A stretch of DNA of 64,000 nt, taken from positions 1 to 64,000 of the forward strand of contig NZ_CAMLHX010000006.1 of the NCBI RefSeq assembly GCF_946479965.1, written 5' to 3'. The DNA is from an uncultured Mucilaginibacter sp. (lineage in GTDB: Bacteria; Bacteroidota; Bacteroidia; Sphingobacteriales; Sphingobacteriaceae). Made by a program: the position numbers and the translations under genes. Positions 45,822-55,070 of this stretch are shown in pieces. Position 1 is the first letter of the stretch. Every line of letters starts with the position of its first letter. The notes under the pieces were generated by a model. The model was not told where the DNA came from. It was given only the letters and a program-made list of their open reading frames with translations, and searched no databases.

Positions 45822-46452
45822 ACCGTATATTATTGGCATCGCAGGTGGAAGCGGATCAGGAAAGACTTTTTTTTTGAACCGCTTTTTAGATCACTTTACT
45901 AAAGACGAGGTTTGCCTGGTATCTCAGGATGATTACTACATCCCCGTGGCCCATAACATGACGCCCGAGGAAAACAAGCTATACAATTTTGATTTGCCAC
46001 GCACCATTGATGCTGAGCATTTTGAAAGAGATGTACTTGATCTGATAGCGGGCAAAACCATTCATAAAAAAGAATACACTTTTAACAACCCTAGTCTTAC
46101 CCCTAAGACACTGGAGATAAAGCCCGCGCCGATATTAATTATTGAGGGACTGTTCATTATGCACTTTAAGGGAATAGCCGATTTGATAAATATGAAAATA
46201 TTTGTTGATGCCGATGAAGCTACTGCCCTGGAACGCCGCCTTAAACGTGATCTGCTGGAACGTGGCTATTCAAATGATGATGTTATGTATAAATGGATAC
46301 ATCACGTTGTGCCGGCTTATAATGAGTATCTGCTGCCTTATAAAGACGAGTGCCACAAAATCATCATCAACAATACGAATACTACCGCAAATATTGTCAA
46401 AGTAACCGAGGAGATCTCAGCGGAATTACGGCAAGTTGTTTTTGGTGATTGA
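45814..46452 (+). CDS. udk: Uridine kinase
   Basis: A 212-residue kinase of the uridine kinase / phosphoribulokinase family. The start at 45814 (MSKPYIIGIAGGSGSGKTFF) overlaps the LysM gene by 8 bp; a GTG at 45805 is less likely. The P-loop is GGSGSGKT. QDDYYIPV and NFDLPRTIDAEHFERDV bind the substrate, and ERRLKRDLLERGYSNDDV is the lid region. It phosphorylates uridine and cytidine in the salvage pathway. Confidence 0.92.
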   Translation: MSKPYIIGIAGGSGSGKTFFLNRFLDHFTKDEVCLVSQDDYYIPVAHNMTPEENKLYNFDLPRTIDAEHFERDVLDLIAGKTIHKKEYTFNNPSLTPKTLEIKPAPILIIEGLFIMHFKGIADLINMKIFVDADEATALERRLKRDLLERGYSNDDVMYKWIHHVVPAYNEYLLPYKDECHKIIINNTNTTANIVKVTEEISAELRQVVFGD

Positions 46453-46455
46453 CAC

Positions 46456-47142
46456 TTAGATCCCTTCCTTTATACTTCTAAAAGGCTTTTCAGGTTCATC
46501 AATACTAAACATGGTGAGGGTGCTGTCTTTTAAAGTCATAAAATCGCCACGCGGGCTTACCACCAATTTCTTTACGCCGTTATGAGTAACAGCTAAGGGT
46601 TGTACTTTTGAAGTGACATTTCCCTCTCCGTCAAGTTCAATAATATAATATTGTCCTTCTTTTTTATCATCATAAATAATACTGATGGTACCTGCGGCAT
46701 CATCAATAAATTTGCCCGCAATGGGTTTGCCCACCATTTCCTGCGGGCTAAGCGAGAGCAGGTGTTGAGCTGCTTCGGGTGTAAAGCCAATAAATTCAAA
46801 ATTCATTAACTTATTATCGTAGTCGCGAATAGTGTCTTTCTTTGTAACTACGCCCGGCTTAGGGTAGCCTGCTATGGCGTAAACTAAAACGCCGCCTGTG
46901 TTTTTGTAGCTGTTGCCGGGCAGTAAAAAATTAAGCTCCAAGGCTGCGTATTGGGCGCTGTCGTTACGTATGTTACCGGCTATATCTAACATTTGCTGCT
47001 TGCCGATGCGACCCTTCAGTTGTACATCCATTTTAGCGCCATCAGCAGTTTTAGCTACATTTGTTATGCTATATGGTTCTGTTGGTTTGTTAGAATTACA
47101 GCCAGCTAAAGCGACCAATAAAATAAAGAAGATCTTTTTCAT
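46456..47142 (-). CDS. Lipoprotein of unknown function
   Basis: A 228-residue lipoprotein from the start at 47142 (MKKIFFILLVALAGC), two codons inside the longest frame. The body has a beta-rich domain (MDVQLKGRIGKQQMLDIAGNIRNDSAQYAALELNFLLPG), then an alpha/beta part (FIGFTPEAAQHLLSLSPQEMVGKPIAGKFIDDAAGTISIIYDDKKEGQYYIIELDGEGNV). I do not recognise a family. It is convergent with udk, with a 3 bp gap. Confidence 0.7.
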   Translation of the reverse strand: MKKIFFILLVALAGCNSNKPTEPYSITNVAKTADGAKMDVQLKGRIGKQQMLDIAGNIRNDSAQYAALELNFLLPGNSYKNTGGVLVYAIAGYPKPGVVTKKDTIRDYDNKLMNFEFIGFTPEAAQHLLSLSPQEMVGKPIAGKFIDDAAGTISIIYDDKKEGQYYIIELDGEGNVTSKVQPLAVTHNGVKKLVVSPRGDFMTLKDSTLTMFSIDEPEKPFRSIKEGI

Positions 47143-47218
47143 ACACATACGTTCATCTCCGGAAGATGGGCTGCAAATATATCCCTAAAAAAATACCCCG
47201 GCAATAGCCAGGGTTATA

Positions 47219-47884
47219 TCAGGCAGGCTTCTCTGATGGATTTTTTCTGCCTTGCTTTAACTTCTCTACCAGTTTTAAAAGTCGTTCTGCGCGCGTCTTC
47301 TCCTGCTTTGCTGTTAGTATCCAAAGGACATATTCCTTTTTATTGGTATAGGATAGCCGGTTGTAAAAGTCAAATGCTTCCGGGTGCTTTTCAAGGGCAG
47401 CAGTCATTACCGGCGGCAGCGTTATTTGTTTGTTATCAACATCTATATAAGCTAAATACTCGTTTTGGCGGATACTTTGATTACTTCCTTCGGATGTTTT
47501 TACCTCATCATGAGGCTTTAATCTAAGTGCGGTCCAGGTTTGGTCAATGGCTGCTGAGGCTACCGGGCGCAGGCCATATTTTTTACATACGTCCCAGCTG
47601 CTCATCATTTCAAGATCGCTTTCCACACCCGAACTTTTCTTGGGGTACATTATCCAGAAGACAGCTTCTGGCTTCAATAGCTTTGCAACCACTTGTAAAG
47701 ATGCAGTAAGTTCGGCGGTGTTTTTAACAAATACCTGTGCGCCATCAAATTCGCTGTCGGGACTATATTTGACGATAATGTTTGGGGGTAACGGGCCGAG
47801 CGTGACAGGATAATTTGCAGGGGCGTTAAAAAGTAGCCAGGTACTGCCCGGTTTCATTTTTAGTTTTTTTGCCAGGTCGCTCAT
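47219..47884 (-). CDS. DUF3052-like and YdeI/OmdA-like fusion protein
   Basis: A 221-residue soluble protein in two parts. Residues 1-115 (LKMKPGSTWLLFNAPANYP ... VFWIMYPKKSSGVESDLEMMSSWDVCKKYGLRPVASAAIDQTWTALRLKP) look like the DUF3052 domain. The C-terminal half (FYNRLSYTNKKEYVLWILTAKQEKTRAERLLKLVEKL) is the YdeI / bacteriocin-protection OmdA type. The function is unknown. The combination in one chain is seen directly; its meaning is not. Confidence 0.75.
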   Translation of the reverse strand: MSDLAKKLKMKPGSTWLLFNAPANYPVTLGPLPPNIIVKYSPDSEFDGAQVFVKNTAELTASLQVVAKLLKPEAVFWIMYPKKSSGVESDLEMMSSWDVCKKYGLRPVASAAIDQTWTALRLKPHDEVKTSEGSNQSIRQNEYLAYIDVDNKQITLPPVMTAALEKHPEAFDFYNRLSYTNKKEYVLWILTAKQEKTRAERLLKLVEKLKQGRKNPSEKPA

Positions 47885-47896
47885 GTTTACCGTATC

Positions 47897-48595
47897 TTAA
47901 AATGCAATTGGAACTGAATATTTTACCGAAACAGGCGTATTAAACTGTATGGCTGGTTCCCAATCGGGCATAGTCGATATAACTCGCATTGCCTCTTTGT
48001 CAAGATCCTTATCAACTGATTGGAAAATATTTACGTCTTTAATACGTCCTTGGGTGGTAATAGTAAAGCCGACGATTATTTTTCCATGGATTTTGTCTTT
48101 ACCAGGGGGGATCTTAAAATTTGAAGATAGATAATTACCAAATTCTTTATTGCCTCCCTTAAAAGCCGGTTGATGATCACGGTCGGGGGCATCTCGACCA
48201 TCTAAATCGAAATATTTTTTTTTATCAATATTGCCCTTATTGAAAACCACAGTAGCCGCAGCCTGACCTGATTCAAAATAGAAATTCCAGGTACTATCCC
48301 GTTGATTATTCCTGTGGATTCCAGAGCTTCTAACTTGTCCATTATCGTGATAGTAGATAGCCCGGCCGGATAATGTCTTAAACAGCGAATCCGTATAATA
48401 CTCGTCGCTAACGATAGTGAATCGACCGGTTAAAGTTTTAACCCTCATGCCATTTTCTGCTTGCGATATTATTTTGATGTAGCTTGCATTTTTTTGCCCG
48501 GTTGGTTTTAAACCGGCATCCAGATATAACGTATCCTGAGCATGCACTACATAAAAAAGCAAGCAAATAGATACTGACAGAATGAAACGCATCAT
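47897..48595 (-). CDS. Secreted TonB-C domain protein with MORN-like repeats
   Basis: A 232-residue protein with a signal peptide (MMRFILSVSICLLFYVVHAQ). The middle has antitoxin/MORN-like strands (GRAIYYHDNGQVRSSGIHRNNQRDSTWNFYFESGQAAATVVF). The C-terminal domain (HGKIIVGFTITTQGRIKDVNIFQSVDKDLDKEAMRVISTMPDWEPAIQFNTPVSVKYSVPIAF) is a TonB C-terminal fold. As it has no N-terminal membrane anchor and no proline-rich spanner, it is not a classical TonB that spans the periplasm. Such proteins are common in Bacteroidota; role unknown. Confidence 0.85.
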   Translation of the reverse strand: MMRFILSVSICLLFYVVHAQDTLYLDAGLKPTGQKNASYIKIISQAENGMRVKTLTGRFTIVSDEYYTDSLFKTLSGRAIYYHDNGQVRSSGIHRNNQRDSTWNFYFESGQAAATVVFNKGNIDKKKYFDLDGRDAPDRDHQPAFKGGNKEFGNYLSSNFKIPPGKDKIHGKIIVGFTITTQGRIKDVNIFQSVDKDLDKEAMRVISTMPDWEPAIQFNTPVSVKYSVPIAF

Positions 48596-48604
48596 GATGA
48601 GTTT

Positions 48605-49138
48605 TTATTTCAAATTCAATTTAGCAAAAAAATCCCATAATACTATCCCTGCCGAAACTACGATATTAAAGGAGTGTTTGGTGCCAAACTGAGGTATCTC
48701 GATGCAACCATCGGCCATTCTCATTACTTCGTCGCTTACCCCATTCACCTCGTTACCAAACACTAAAGCATATTTCTCATTATTGGCGGGACTAAACTCA
48801 TTCAGCATGGTGCTGTTTTCGGCTTGCTCTATGGCAATAATGCAGTATCCGTCGTTCTTTAACTGTGTAATCGCATCTGTAGCGTCAGCGTAATAGCTCC
48901 AGTCGACAGATTGTGTGGCACCTAAAGCCGTTTTTTCTATTTCGCGATGAGGCGGCTGAGCAGATATTCCACAAAGGCATACCGCTTCAACAGCAAAGCC
49001 ATCACTTGTGCGGAATATAGAGCCAATGTTATGCATGCTGCGCACATTATCTAACACAACTACAACGGGTAGTTTTTGCTGTGTTTTAAACTCGGATATT
49101 GACGCCCGGTTCAGCTCATCTAATTTTAGTTTGCGCAT
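48605..49138 (-). CDS. TrmH-family RNA methyltransferase
   Basis: A 177-residue SPOUT methyltransferase. Motif 1 is VLDNVRSMHNIGSIFRTSDGF, motif 2 ALVFGNEVNGVSDEVM and motif 3 IPQFGTKHSFNIVVSAGIVLWDFF. Short, with no N-terminal RNA-binding extension like that of RlmB. It probably methylates a ribose in tRNA or rRNA; the site is unknown. It is 9 bp downstream of galK in the same direction. Confidence 0.88.
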   Translation of the reverse strand: MRKLKLDELNRASISEFKTQQKLPVVVVLDNVRSMHNIGSIFRTSDGFAVEAVCLCGISAQPPHREIEKTALGATQSVDWSYYADATDAITQLKNDGYCIIAIEQAENSTMLNEFSPANNEKYALVFGNEVNGVSDEVMRMADGCIEIPQFGTKHSFNIVVSAGIVLWDFFAKLNLK

Positions 49139-49147
49139 GTGCGGATA

Positions 49148-50329
49148 TCAGGAATTATTTGGTTTTTGTTCACCAATAGCGATACTGCCTACACCATTGC
49201 CAACACTTTGCTGATAAACAGTAGGAGCGTAACCTATCTTATTTGTGTAATAGGCAATCACCTCCTCGGCGAAGCCGTCAAAACTATCCTTTTTAACCAA
49301 TGCTATTGCGCAGCCGCCAAAACCTGCACCCGTCATACGTGCACCGGCTACGTTAGGGTTGGTTTGCGCATAGTCCACAATAGTGTCTAATTCAACACCA
49401 CTCACTTCGTAAAGATTGCGCAGCGAGTCATGCGAAGCATACATTAATTCACCGAATTCGGTTAAACTGTTTTTTGATAAAACGCTTACAGCTGTTTTAA
49501 CACGCTCGTTCTCTTCAATAACATGCCTGGCGCGTTTAAGTACTAATTTATCGGTTATAAGGTGTTCATTTTCTGCAAAAGTGGCGACATCAATATCGCA
49601 AAGGTCATCTATATCCAACCGCTGCCGTAAAGCTTCTAAAGCCGCTGCACATTCCTGTACGCGTTCGTTGTATTTTGATTCAACCAGTTTTCTGGATTTA
49701 TTGGTGTTTACAACCGCCAAAACATATTCGCCCAGGTTAGCGCTCACCAGGTCATAGTCCAAGGTATCGCAGCTTATGGCCATGGCCTTATCCTTTTCGC
49801 CAAAGGTTACAGCAAACTGGTCCATTATTCCGCTGTTTACGCCTATAAAATTGTTCTCCACAGCTTTTGATAACTTAACCAGGTCAAGTTTTGAGTAGCC
49901 GGCATTAAACAGTTCGTTAAAAGCGTAGGCTGTTACCACTTCAATTGAAGCCGATGAGGACAGCCCTGACCCGATAGGTATATCGCCAAAATAAAGCATA
50001 TCAAGCCCTTGTAGCTGGTGGCCGTCTTTTAAAAAATAGTCGGCTATTCCTAACGGAAAGTTATACCAGTTATCGCCATTCTTAGTGTAACCAGCCTGCA
50101 ATGGAATTTCTGTAAAATCATTAAAATTGAGGCTTCTTAAACGCAATACATTGTCGTTGTTAGGTGCCGTATAAAGCGTGGTGCCAAATTCAACGGCGCA
50201 GGGCAATACAAGGCCGCCATTGTAATCAGTATGCTCGCCGATAAGGTTTACCCTGCCGGGAGCAAAGAAAGCATTGAGGGCTTCTTTTTGATAAATTTGG
50301 ACAAATTTTTGAGACAGATCGTTATTCAT
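49148..50329 (-). CDS. galK: Galactokinase
   Basis: A 393-residue GHMP kinase. Motif 1 is PGRVNLIGEHTDYNGG, motif 2 DIPIGSGLSSSASIEV and motif 3 AGARMTGAGFGGCAIALV. GIMDQFAVTFGEKD carries the catalytic Asp. It phosphorylates galactose in the Leloir pathway. No other gal genes lie nearby; a TrmH-type gene follows. Confidence 0.94.
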   Translation of the reverse strand: MNNDLSQKFVQIYQKEALNAFFAPGRVNLIGEHTDYNGGLVLPCAVEFGTTLYTAPNNDNVLRLRSLNFNDFTEIPLQAGYTKNGDNWYNFPLGIADYFLKDGHQLQGLDMLYFGDIPIGSGLSSSASIEVVTAYAFNELFNAGYSKLDLVKLSKAVENNFIGVNSGIMDQFAVTFGEKDKAMAISCDTLDYDLVSANLGEYVLAVVNTNKSRKLVESKYNERVQECAAALEALRQRLDIDDLCDIDVATFAENEHLITDKLVLKRARHVIEENERVKTAVSVLSKNSLTEFGELMYASHDSLRNLYEVSGVELDTIVDYAQTNPNVAGARMTGAGFGGCAIALVKKDSFDGFAEEVIAYYTNKIGYAPTVYQQSVGNGVGSIAIGEQKPNNS

Positions 50330-50452
50330 TTACCGTGTTTTGTTTGGGGCAGGCAAATATTGTAATTATTACACTATTTATTTTAATATTGCTTTAATAA
50401 AAACACCTTAAAGCTTTGGTTTGTTCACAACAATAGCTTAAATAAAATTAAC

Positions 50453-50740
50453 ATGCAATATATTGTAACCGGATATGATTTTACGGATGAGGGTGCTGTA
50501 CAGCGCCGGCTAAACGTAAGGCCCCATCACCTTGATTTTGCCCGCGCTACCAAAGCTGCAGGCAACCTGATAAGTGCTGCTGCTATTTTAAATGAAGAAG
50601 GAAATGCTGTAGGTTCTGTGATGTTTCTTCAGTTTGAAACAGAAGAGGAATTAAATGCCTGGAAAAGCGCCGAGCCCTATGTTACCCAGGGAGTATGGGA
50701 AACCGTAGATGTGAAGCCTGCAAGAGTAGCAGATTTATAA
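50453..50740 (+). CDS. YciI-family protein
   Basis: A 95-residue YCII-related ferredoxin-fold protein (MQYIVTGYDFTDEGAVQRRLNVRPHHLDFARATKAAGNLISAAAILNEEGNAVGSVMFLQFETEEELNAWKSAEPYVTQGVW). The His pair in RPHHLDF is the conserved site. The precise function is not known. Its stop codon lies inside the left arm of the following terminator. Confidence 0.9.
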   Translation: MQYIVTGYDFTDEGAVQRRLNVRPHHLDFARATKAAGNLISAAAILNEEGNAVGSVMFLQFETEEELNAWKSAEPYVTQGVWETVDVKPARVADL

Positions 50741-50770
50741 CAGTAAGAGCATAAAGTCTTACTGTTATAA
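50736..50770. terminator. Bidirectional terminator between convergent genes
   Basis: Perfect 14-bp arms (TTATAACAGTAAGA and complement) with a 7-nt loop, between the YciI gene and the convergent MG2-type gene. The stop codon of YciI is part of the stem. Confidence 0.8.
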
Positions 50771-50778
50771 ACTAATGC

Positions 50779-53547
50779 CTATTGAACTTTATATCGATAA
50801 ACCGCCCGACCGATGTTTCCGTCGGCATCAAATCCTTCAATTATAGCCCTGTAACTTCCTTTTCCGTCTGCATTAAAAAAATTAAACGTGGCAGCTCCTA
50901 TAGCTGCGTCGGTATTTACTCTTGGGTTCCAGTAAATAGTCGTACGTAAGTCGCCACCAATAGCCGAGTCTTTTGATACATCATAACGCGGGCTGTAAAA
51001 AGTTCTGGCCGCGCTAAAGCCTTTTGGCTTTACCTTAACACCGCTATTGGCGGGCATTAAATCATCTAATGCAGCCGCTATCTGGTCTTTGGACATTTGA
51101 ACTCTTTCAATCTTTTTAGAGTTAACAACAACTACCCCGTTGGTACCGCTCATGCGGTTTATACTACTAACACCATCACTTAAAAAAACTTCTACAGACT
51201 CAACTGTTTTAGGATCAATGGTGCGCAAGGCATTAAAATCAACCATATTGTTGTTTAGGTAGATGGCCACCGGGCGTTTGTCGCCCTGCATCACGTAACG
51301 ATTAATCTGCAAACTTTGAGTCTGCATGTCAAAAGTTAATCCGCCCATGCCTTGCAAGCAATCATATAACGTGGCGCAGGCAGAAAACATTGCACCGTCA
51401 AGCGTATGATCTGCCATTAAAGCTAGCCCCGAAAGCGACGAATTATCTGTGTGGCTGGCTTTTTTTACCTTAGGTGCCACAGTTGCACGTATGTTAACCT
51501 CGTTAAGCACGCGGGAGTTATCGGCTACTTTTTTGCTGTTTAATAGGTATGGACGCATTGCGCTGTCAATATTTATAAAGGCCGCAGGTGCATTTATGCT
51601 TGCTGTAATTGGCTGAAAAGAATCATTGTTTAATAATATCATAAAGCCACTGCTGTTGGCATTCCCTTTAGCGCTTACAACAGCTTGTAACGAATCGGGA
51701 AAATATAACTTTGAGAAAGTAAACTCTCCAACAGTGTTAGTCGTTGTGTTTACTGATAAGCGCCTGTCCTTTATTTCCAAATTAACATTTCCACGGTTTA
51801 TCGGCAAACCCGACGATGTGCGCAAACTGCCGGATATGGTTATACCGTCTTCGGGCTGAAATTTTATACCCGGAGGCAATTTGTTAGCAGCAATGTCTTT
51901 ATATACAATTCGTCTATATCCTTGAGTAAGCATCAAAGCATCCAGATCAGAATTGGTTTGATCTGTTGGGTTGTTAAAATAATAATTAGGCTTTTCTATA
52001 TACCCTTTCAAATCGGAAGTTAGCAGTAAATGAGTCAAAATGGTTGTTTCAGAACTTTCATCATAAGGAACCTTGGTTTCATCAATCACTGTAACTGAAA
52101 GGTCGGCCGCAGCAGGTTTGTCAGCGTTTTTTGCAGATACATTCATTACCACATTGTCGCGACCTGTGTAAACAGTTTTCGGAGTGGTTAGTGTAAGCGA
52201 TAGTTGGTCGTCGGGCTTATTAATAAAAACGAGCCGCTCTGACAAGGCATCGCCGTTGCTACTCAAAACGCTTATTTTGGCCACGCCTGATGGTAATTTA
52301 TTAGTTATTGATAAAGGGTATGTAGTAGCGTTTAACCCGGTTGTTGTTTGTGCTGCATAAAAAATAGCCTGCCCATTTTGTGCGACAATATAGAAGTGTT
52401 TACCCCTGTTTTTTTGAAGATAGGCATCATTGCATAATAAGTTTATCACTATACGCTGGGGTGATACAGTTACCACGTTTATGGTAATATCCTGAGTGCT
52501 TGCCTTGGGAAGATCGTAAGTACTTTTAGATCCATCAGCAAATGTTACAGCAGCTTTATAAGTTTTACCTGCAGCAGGAGTGAGGGCAAATGTACCCATA
52601 CCTAAATGCTGCGAGGAAAAATTGGCCACTGTGGCTCCGGCATTATCGACAATTGTGCCTTTAATATCTACACCCATACCGCTTGGCGCTATGGCTTTAA
52701 AGGCTACTTTGCCCGCCACGCCTTCAATCAGTTCGCCGCCTTCCGGAAAGAACTGAACATCCATTGGGGCCGCGGCGCCTTTTAACGAAAATTGGTTAGT
52801 TACCTCTTTTGGGCTTGCGTCTATTTCTGTAATCAGATCGCTTGTTGATAGTTCAGATAATTTACTTGTATTGAAGCTTACGTTTATATAACCATTAGCG
52901 TCAGTTGTAGCCTTGCCTTTTTCTAATACTTCATCACCTTTTGTCTGCACTTTCCAGCTTACCTTTTTGCCGGCAATAGCGCTACCGTCAATATTGCGGT
53001 AATTAAGGCGTGCCATTACTTTCGCCGTGTTATTTTGTGTAGATGATGTTAATGAAATATTTGTAAGAATATTTTTATTGATCGCGTCGCCTATACTTAT
53101 TGTTTTGTCGAAAAAGTAGGCTGCATCAAAATTACGCATCCATTTAGTGTAGGCCCTTATTTGGTAGTTTCCTTGCTTATACCGCAATTTAGTTATAGCT
53201 ATATTACCAAAGGCCACACCCTTGGTAACGGCTAATTTTAGCTTTTGCACAACAGTGTCCCTATTTATTACATCAACATATACAACATTGCTTAGGGTAG
53301 AAGGCACCCGTTGCTTTAAATCGCCATAACTATCAGTTGTAACGTAGGCTTTAAACCAAATGGTGTCGCCCACAGCGTAGTATGGTTTATCAAAATGCAG
53401 GTAAACCTTTTCCACCGGGTATGCACTATTGTATTCGGCGGTTTTTTGTGCAATTGTTTTTAAAGGAATTGAATCGGTTTGCGAAAATGCCGATAAAGCG
53501 GCTACCAAAAACAGCGACAGTGAAAAAGTAAATCTCTTAAGGTTCAT
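50779..53547 (-). CDS. MG2/carboxypeptidase-regulatory-like large secreted protein
   Basis: A 922-residue exported protein with a signal peptide (MNLKRFTFSLSLFLVAALSAFSQ). Near the N-terminus is the macroglobulin MG2-like signature EKVYLHFDKPYYAVGDTIWFKAYV, then several immunoglobulin-like domains. A CarboxypepD_reg-like unit (GITISGSLRTSSGLPINRGNVNL) comes later. A TonB-plug-like segment (AIYLNNNMVDFNALRTIDPKTVESVEVFLSDG and GTNGVVVVNSKK) follows near the C-terminus. No barrel follows the plug-like part. Common in Bacteroidota and of unknown function, possibly surface protein interaction. Confidence 0.82.
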   Translation of the reverse strand: MNLKRFTFSLSLFLVAALSAFSQTDSIPLKTIAQKTAEYNSAYPVEKVYLHFDKPYYAVGDTIWFKAYVTTDSYGDLKQRVPSTLSNVVYVDVINRDTVVQKLKLAVTKGVAFGNIAITKLRYKQGNYQIRAYTKWMRNFDAAYFFDKTISIGDAINKNILTNISLTSSTQNNTAKVMARLNYRNIDGSAIAGKKVSWKVQTKGDEVLEKGKATTDANGYINVSFNTSKLSELSTSDLITEIDASPKEVTNQFSLKGAAAPMDVQFFPEGGELIEGVAGKVAFKAIAPSGMGVDIKGTIVDNAGATVANFSSQHLGMGTFALTPAAGKTYKAAVTFADGSKSTYDLPKASTQDITINVVTVSPQRIVINLLCNDAYLQKNRGKHFYIVAQNGQAIFYAAQTTTGLNATTYPLSITNKLPSGVAKISVLSSNGDALSERLVFINKPDDQLSLTLTTPKTVYTGRDNVVMNVSAKNADKPAAADLSVTVIDETKVPYDESSETTILTHLLLTSDLKGYIEKPNYYFNNPTDQTNSDLDALMLTQGYRRIVYKDIAANKLPPGIKFQPEDGITISGSLRTSSGLPINRGNVNLEIKDRRLSVNTTTNTVGEFTFSKLYFPDSLQAVVSAKGNANSSGFMILLNNDSFQPITASINAPAAFINIDSAMRPYLLNSKKVADNSRVLNEVNIRATVAPKVKKASHTDNSSLSGLALMADHTLDGAMFSACATLYDCLQGMGGLTFDMQTQSLQINRYVMQGDKRPVAIYLNNNMVDFNALRTIDPKTVESVEVFLSDGVSSINRMSGTNGVVVVNSKKIERVQMSKDQIAAALDDLMPANSGVKVKPKGFSAARTFYSPRYDVSKDSAIGGDLRTTIYWNPRVNTDAAIGAATFNFFNADGKGSYRAIIEGFDADGNIGRAVYRYKVQ

Positions 53548-53704
53548 TTTGCAATTTGACGAATAAAACTGGTTAAATATAGGTAAGTTACACCGGGCAG
53601 GTGTTAAAACATGCTATTTTAACATTTTTTTACAAATTATAGTATGCAATGTTGCGTAACTTTTTGAGGAGCATGTTGCAAAAAAGAAAATTCGGTAAAA
53701 AAAC

Positions 53705-53735
53705 AAGGCAGAATTCTTATTAAGAATTCTGCCTT
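53705..53735 (-). terminator. Near-perfect 31-nt palindromic terminator
   Basis: Arms AAGGCAGAATTCTTA and complement around one base. On the minus strand a T7 run follows. It ends the transcript of the 71-residue protein at 53766. Confidence 0.82.
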
Positions 53736-53765
53736 GATGCCTTTTGGCTTAGCGGTAAATTTTGT

Positions 53766-53981
53766 TTACCAGCCGCTTCCTTTTTTGGCGGCACCACTGC
53801 TGATATGGCCTTCTGCTGTAGCTTTGCTCATTATTGCAGCCATTTTGTTTCCTGAACCATCAGTACCTGTTGCAATGTACCTGCCTGATTTTACATCAAT
53901 AACAGGATTGATCATTGGTACATTCTTGGTTTTTGTCTTCACTGAATAGGCGGTAATGCCGCCACTTGTAGGTGTTGCCAT
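53766..53981 (-). CDS. Small soluble protein, 71 residues
   Basis: Sequence MATPTSGGITAYSVKTKTKNVPM ... ATGTDGSGNKMAAIMSKATAEGHISSGAAKKGSGW is rich in Gly, Ser, Thr and Lys. It looks like a small conserved protein of Bacteroidota of unknown role. The opposite-strand frame over the same region is mostly hydrophobic and lacks a matching terminator; it is judged a shadow. The terminator downstream on this strand supports the call. Confidence 0.65.
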   Translation of the reverse strand: MATPTSGGITAYSVKTKTKNVPMINPVIDVKSGRYIATGTDGSGNKMAAIMSKATAEGHISSGAAKKGSGW

Positions 53982-54281
53982 GATAAGTTTTTAATTGTTT
54001 TAAAAAAGTTTAACTCTTGTAGGTAATAATTGTTTGTACAAACATAATGTATTGTTATTAACATGTACAACCTGTTAGCCAAAAGTTATTCAAAAAAATG
54101 TTAAAAAAGACCCCTTTTAGGGCTGTTTTTTGCAATTTGTGGAAAACTAGTTACTTGTTGGATGTAAATATTATAACCAGAAGCTATAATAAAGCTCCCC
54201 ACAGCCAGCCGGAAATATAATTTACAATGAAAAAAAGCAAAAGCTGTTGCACTTAGCAGCTCCTTCTGAGGGCTATAGTAA
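53982..54281. other. Intergenic region without recognisable gene
   Basis: About 300 bp, AT-rich. A GACCCCTTTTAGGGCT near-hairpin followed by T6 (near 54111-54131) might be a weak plus-strand terminator. The pair AGCTG...CAGCT at 54242-54261 is a short hairpin. No ORF worth calling. Confidence 0.35.
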
Positions 54282-54320
54282 AAAAAAACACCGGCAATTT
54301 TTGGAACGCCGGTGTTTTTT
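54282..54320 (-). terminator. Terminator after the YbjQ gene
   Basis: Arms AACACCGGC and GCCGGTGTT with long A and T flanks on both sides; strong in either direction. Confidence 0.88.
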
Positions 54321-54324
54321 AAGA

Positions 54325-54654
54325 TTATTCTTTTTCAACTACCACAGCTGTGCCGTAGGCCAGCACTTCTGTTATACCCTGCATTATTTCGTTGGCATCA
54401 TACCGCATCGCTATAATAGCGTTGGCTCCCATAACCCGGGCATGCTCTATCAGCAACTGATAGGCTTCCTGGCGGGTATTTTCGCAAAGTTCTACGTAGA
54501 TAGAAAGCCTGCCACCAAACAGCGATTGAAAACCGCCTGCAATATTGCCAAGCGCGCTGCGGCTGCGTACGGTAACACCGCGTACAACGCCTAATTGTTT
54601 AACAATTTTGTAACCCTCAAGCGAGTTAGCTGTAGTAACTAATGAAGTATCCAT
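54325..54654 (-). CDS. YbjQ/UPF0145 family protein
   Basis: A 109-residue protein. GYKIVKQLGVVRGVTVRSRSALGNIAGGFQSLFGG and ARVMGANAIIAMRYDANEIMQG are hallmarks of the YbjQ (DUF74) family, which forms a pentameric ring. It has been called heavy-metal-binding, but the function is not settled. Transcribed alone. Confidence 0.9.
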   Translation of the reverse strand: MDTSLVTTANSLEGYKIVKQLGVVRGVTVRSRSALGNIAGGFQSLFGGRLSIYVELCENTRQEAYQLLIEHARVMGANAIIAMRYDANEIMQGITEVLAYGTAVVVEKE

Positions 54655-54746
54655 TGATGTAATTTTTAATTTTAAACAGGTAAGTTAAATAACCCCTGTT
54701 GTATTTAGATTAAAATGTATGACAAAAATTACATCAGCGGCAGTCT

Positions 54747-55028
54747 TTATTTGTATTTACACAGGTATGAGCTCTGGGCAGCGGTTTTTACTTTAAATGA
54801 TGAATTGGCTGGCACCTCAAATGACTGGCCGTTTGTAAAGCTTTTCCACTCGGTTTCGCCGGGAAGCAATGCTATTAGTTCGCCTTCAATTACCACCATT
54901 GTTTCGTGGCTTGATGTGCCAAATTCGTATTCTCCGCTTTCAATTACGCCAATGGTTGATTTTCCTTCGGCCGATGTGTAGGCGAGTGACTTTACGGTAC
55001 CGCCAAAATATTCGTTTACGTTGATCAT
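54747..55028 (-). CDS. ppnP: Pyrimidine/purine nucleoside phosphorylase PpnP
   Basis: A 93-residue one-domain cupin of the YaiE/DUF1255 family. FGGTVKSLAYTSAEGKSTIGVIESGEYEFGTSSHETMVVIEGEL and FEVPANSSFKVK are typical. The E. coli homologue phosphorolyses several nucleosides. The region upstream (55071-55195) contains an inverted word repeat, so it may be transcribed after the methyltransferase or on its own. Confidence 0.9.
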   Translation of the reverse strand: MINVNEYFGGTVKSLAYTSAEGKSTIGVIESGEYEFGTSSHETMVVIEGELIALLPGETEWKSFTNGQSFEVPANSSFKVKTAAQSSYLCKYK

Positions 55029-55070
55029 TGTGTTTCTTTTTTTTCGTGCCCGAAGATGGGAATTTTGTTT

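Noticed and set aside
53734..53949. 71-codon plus-strand ORF opposite the small protein at 53766
   Set aside because: It overlaps the terminator palindrome and reads as hydrophobic noise; the minus-strand frame has a balanced composition and a matching terminator.
54111..54131. Plus-strand terminator in the gap after the 71-residue gene
   Set aside because: The stem is short with mismatches and there is no plus-strand gene ahead of it; kept only as a remark.
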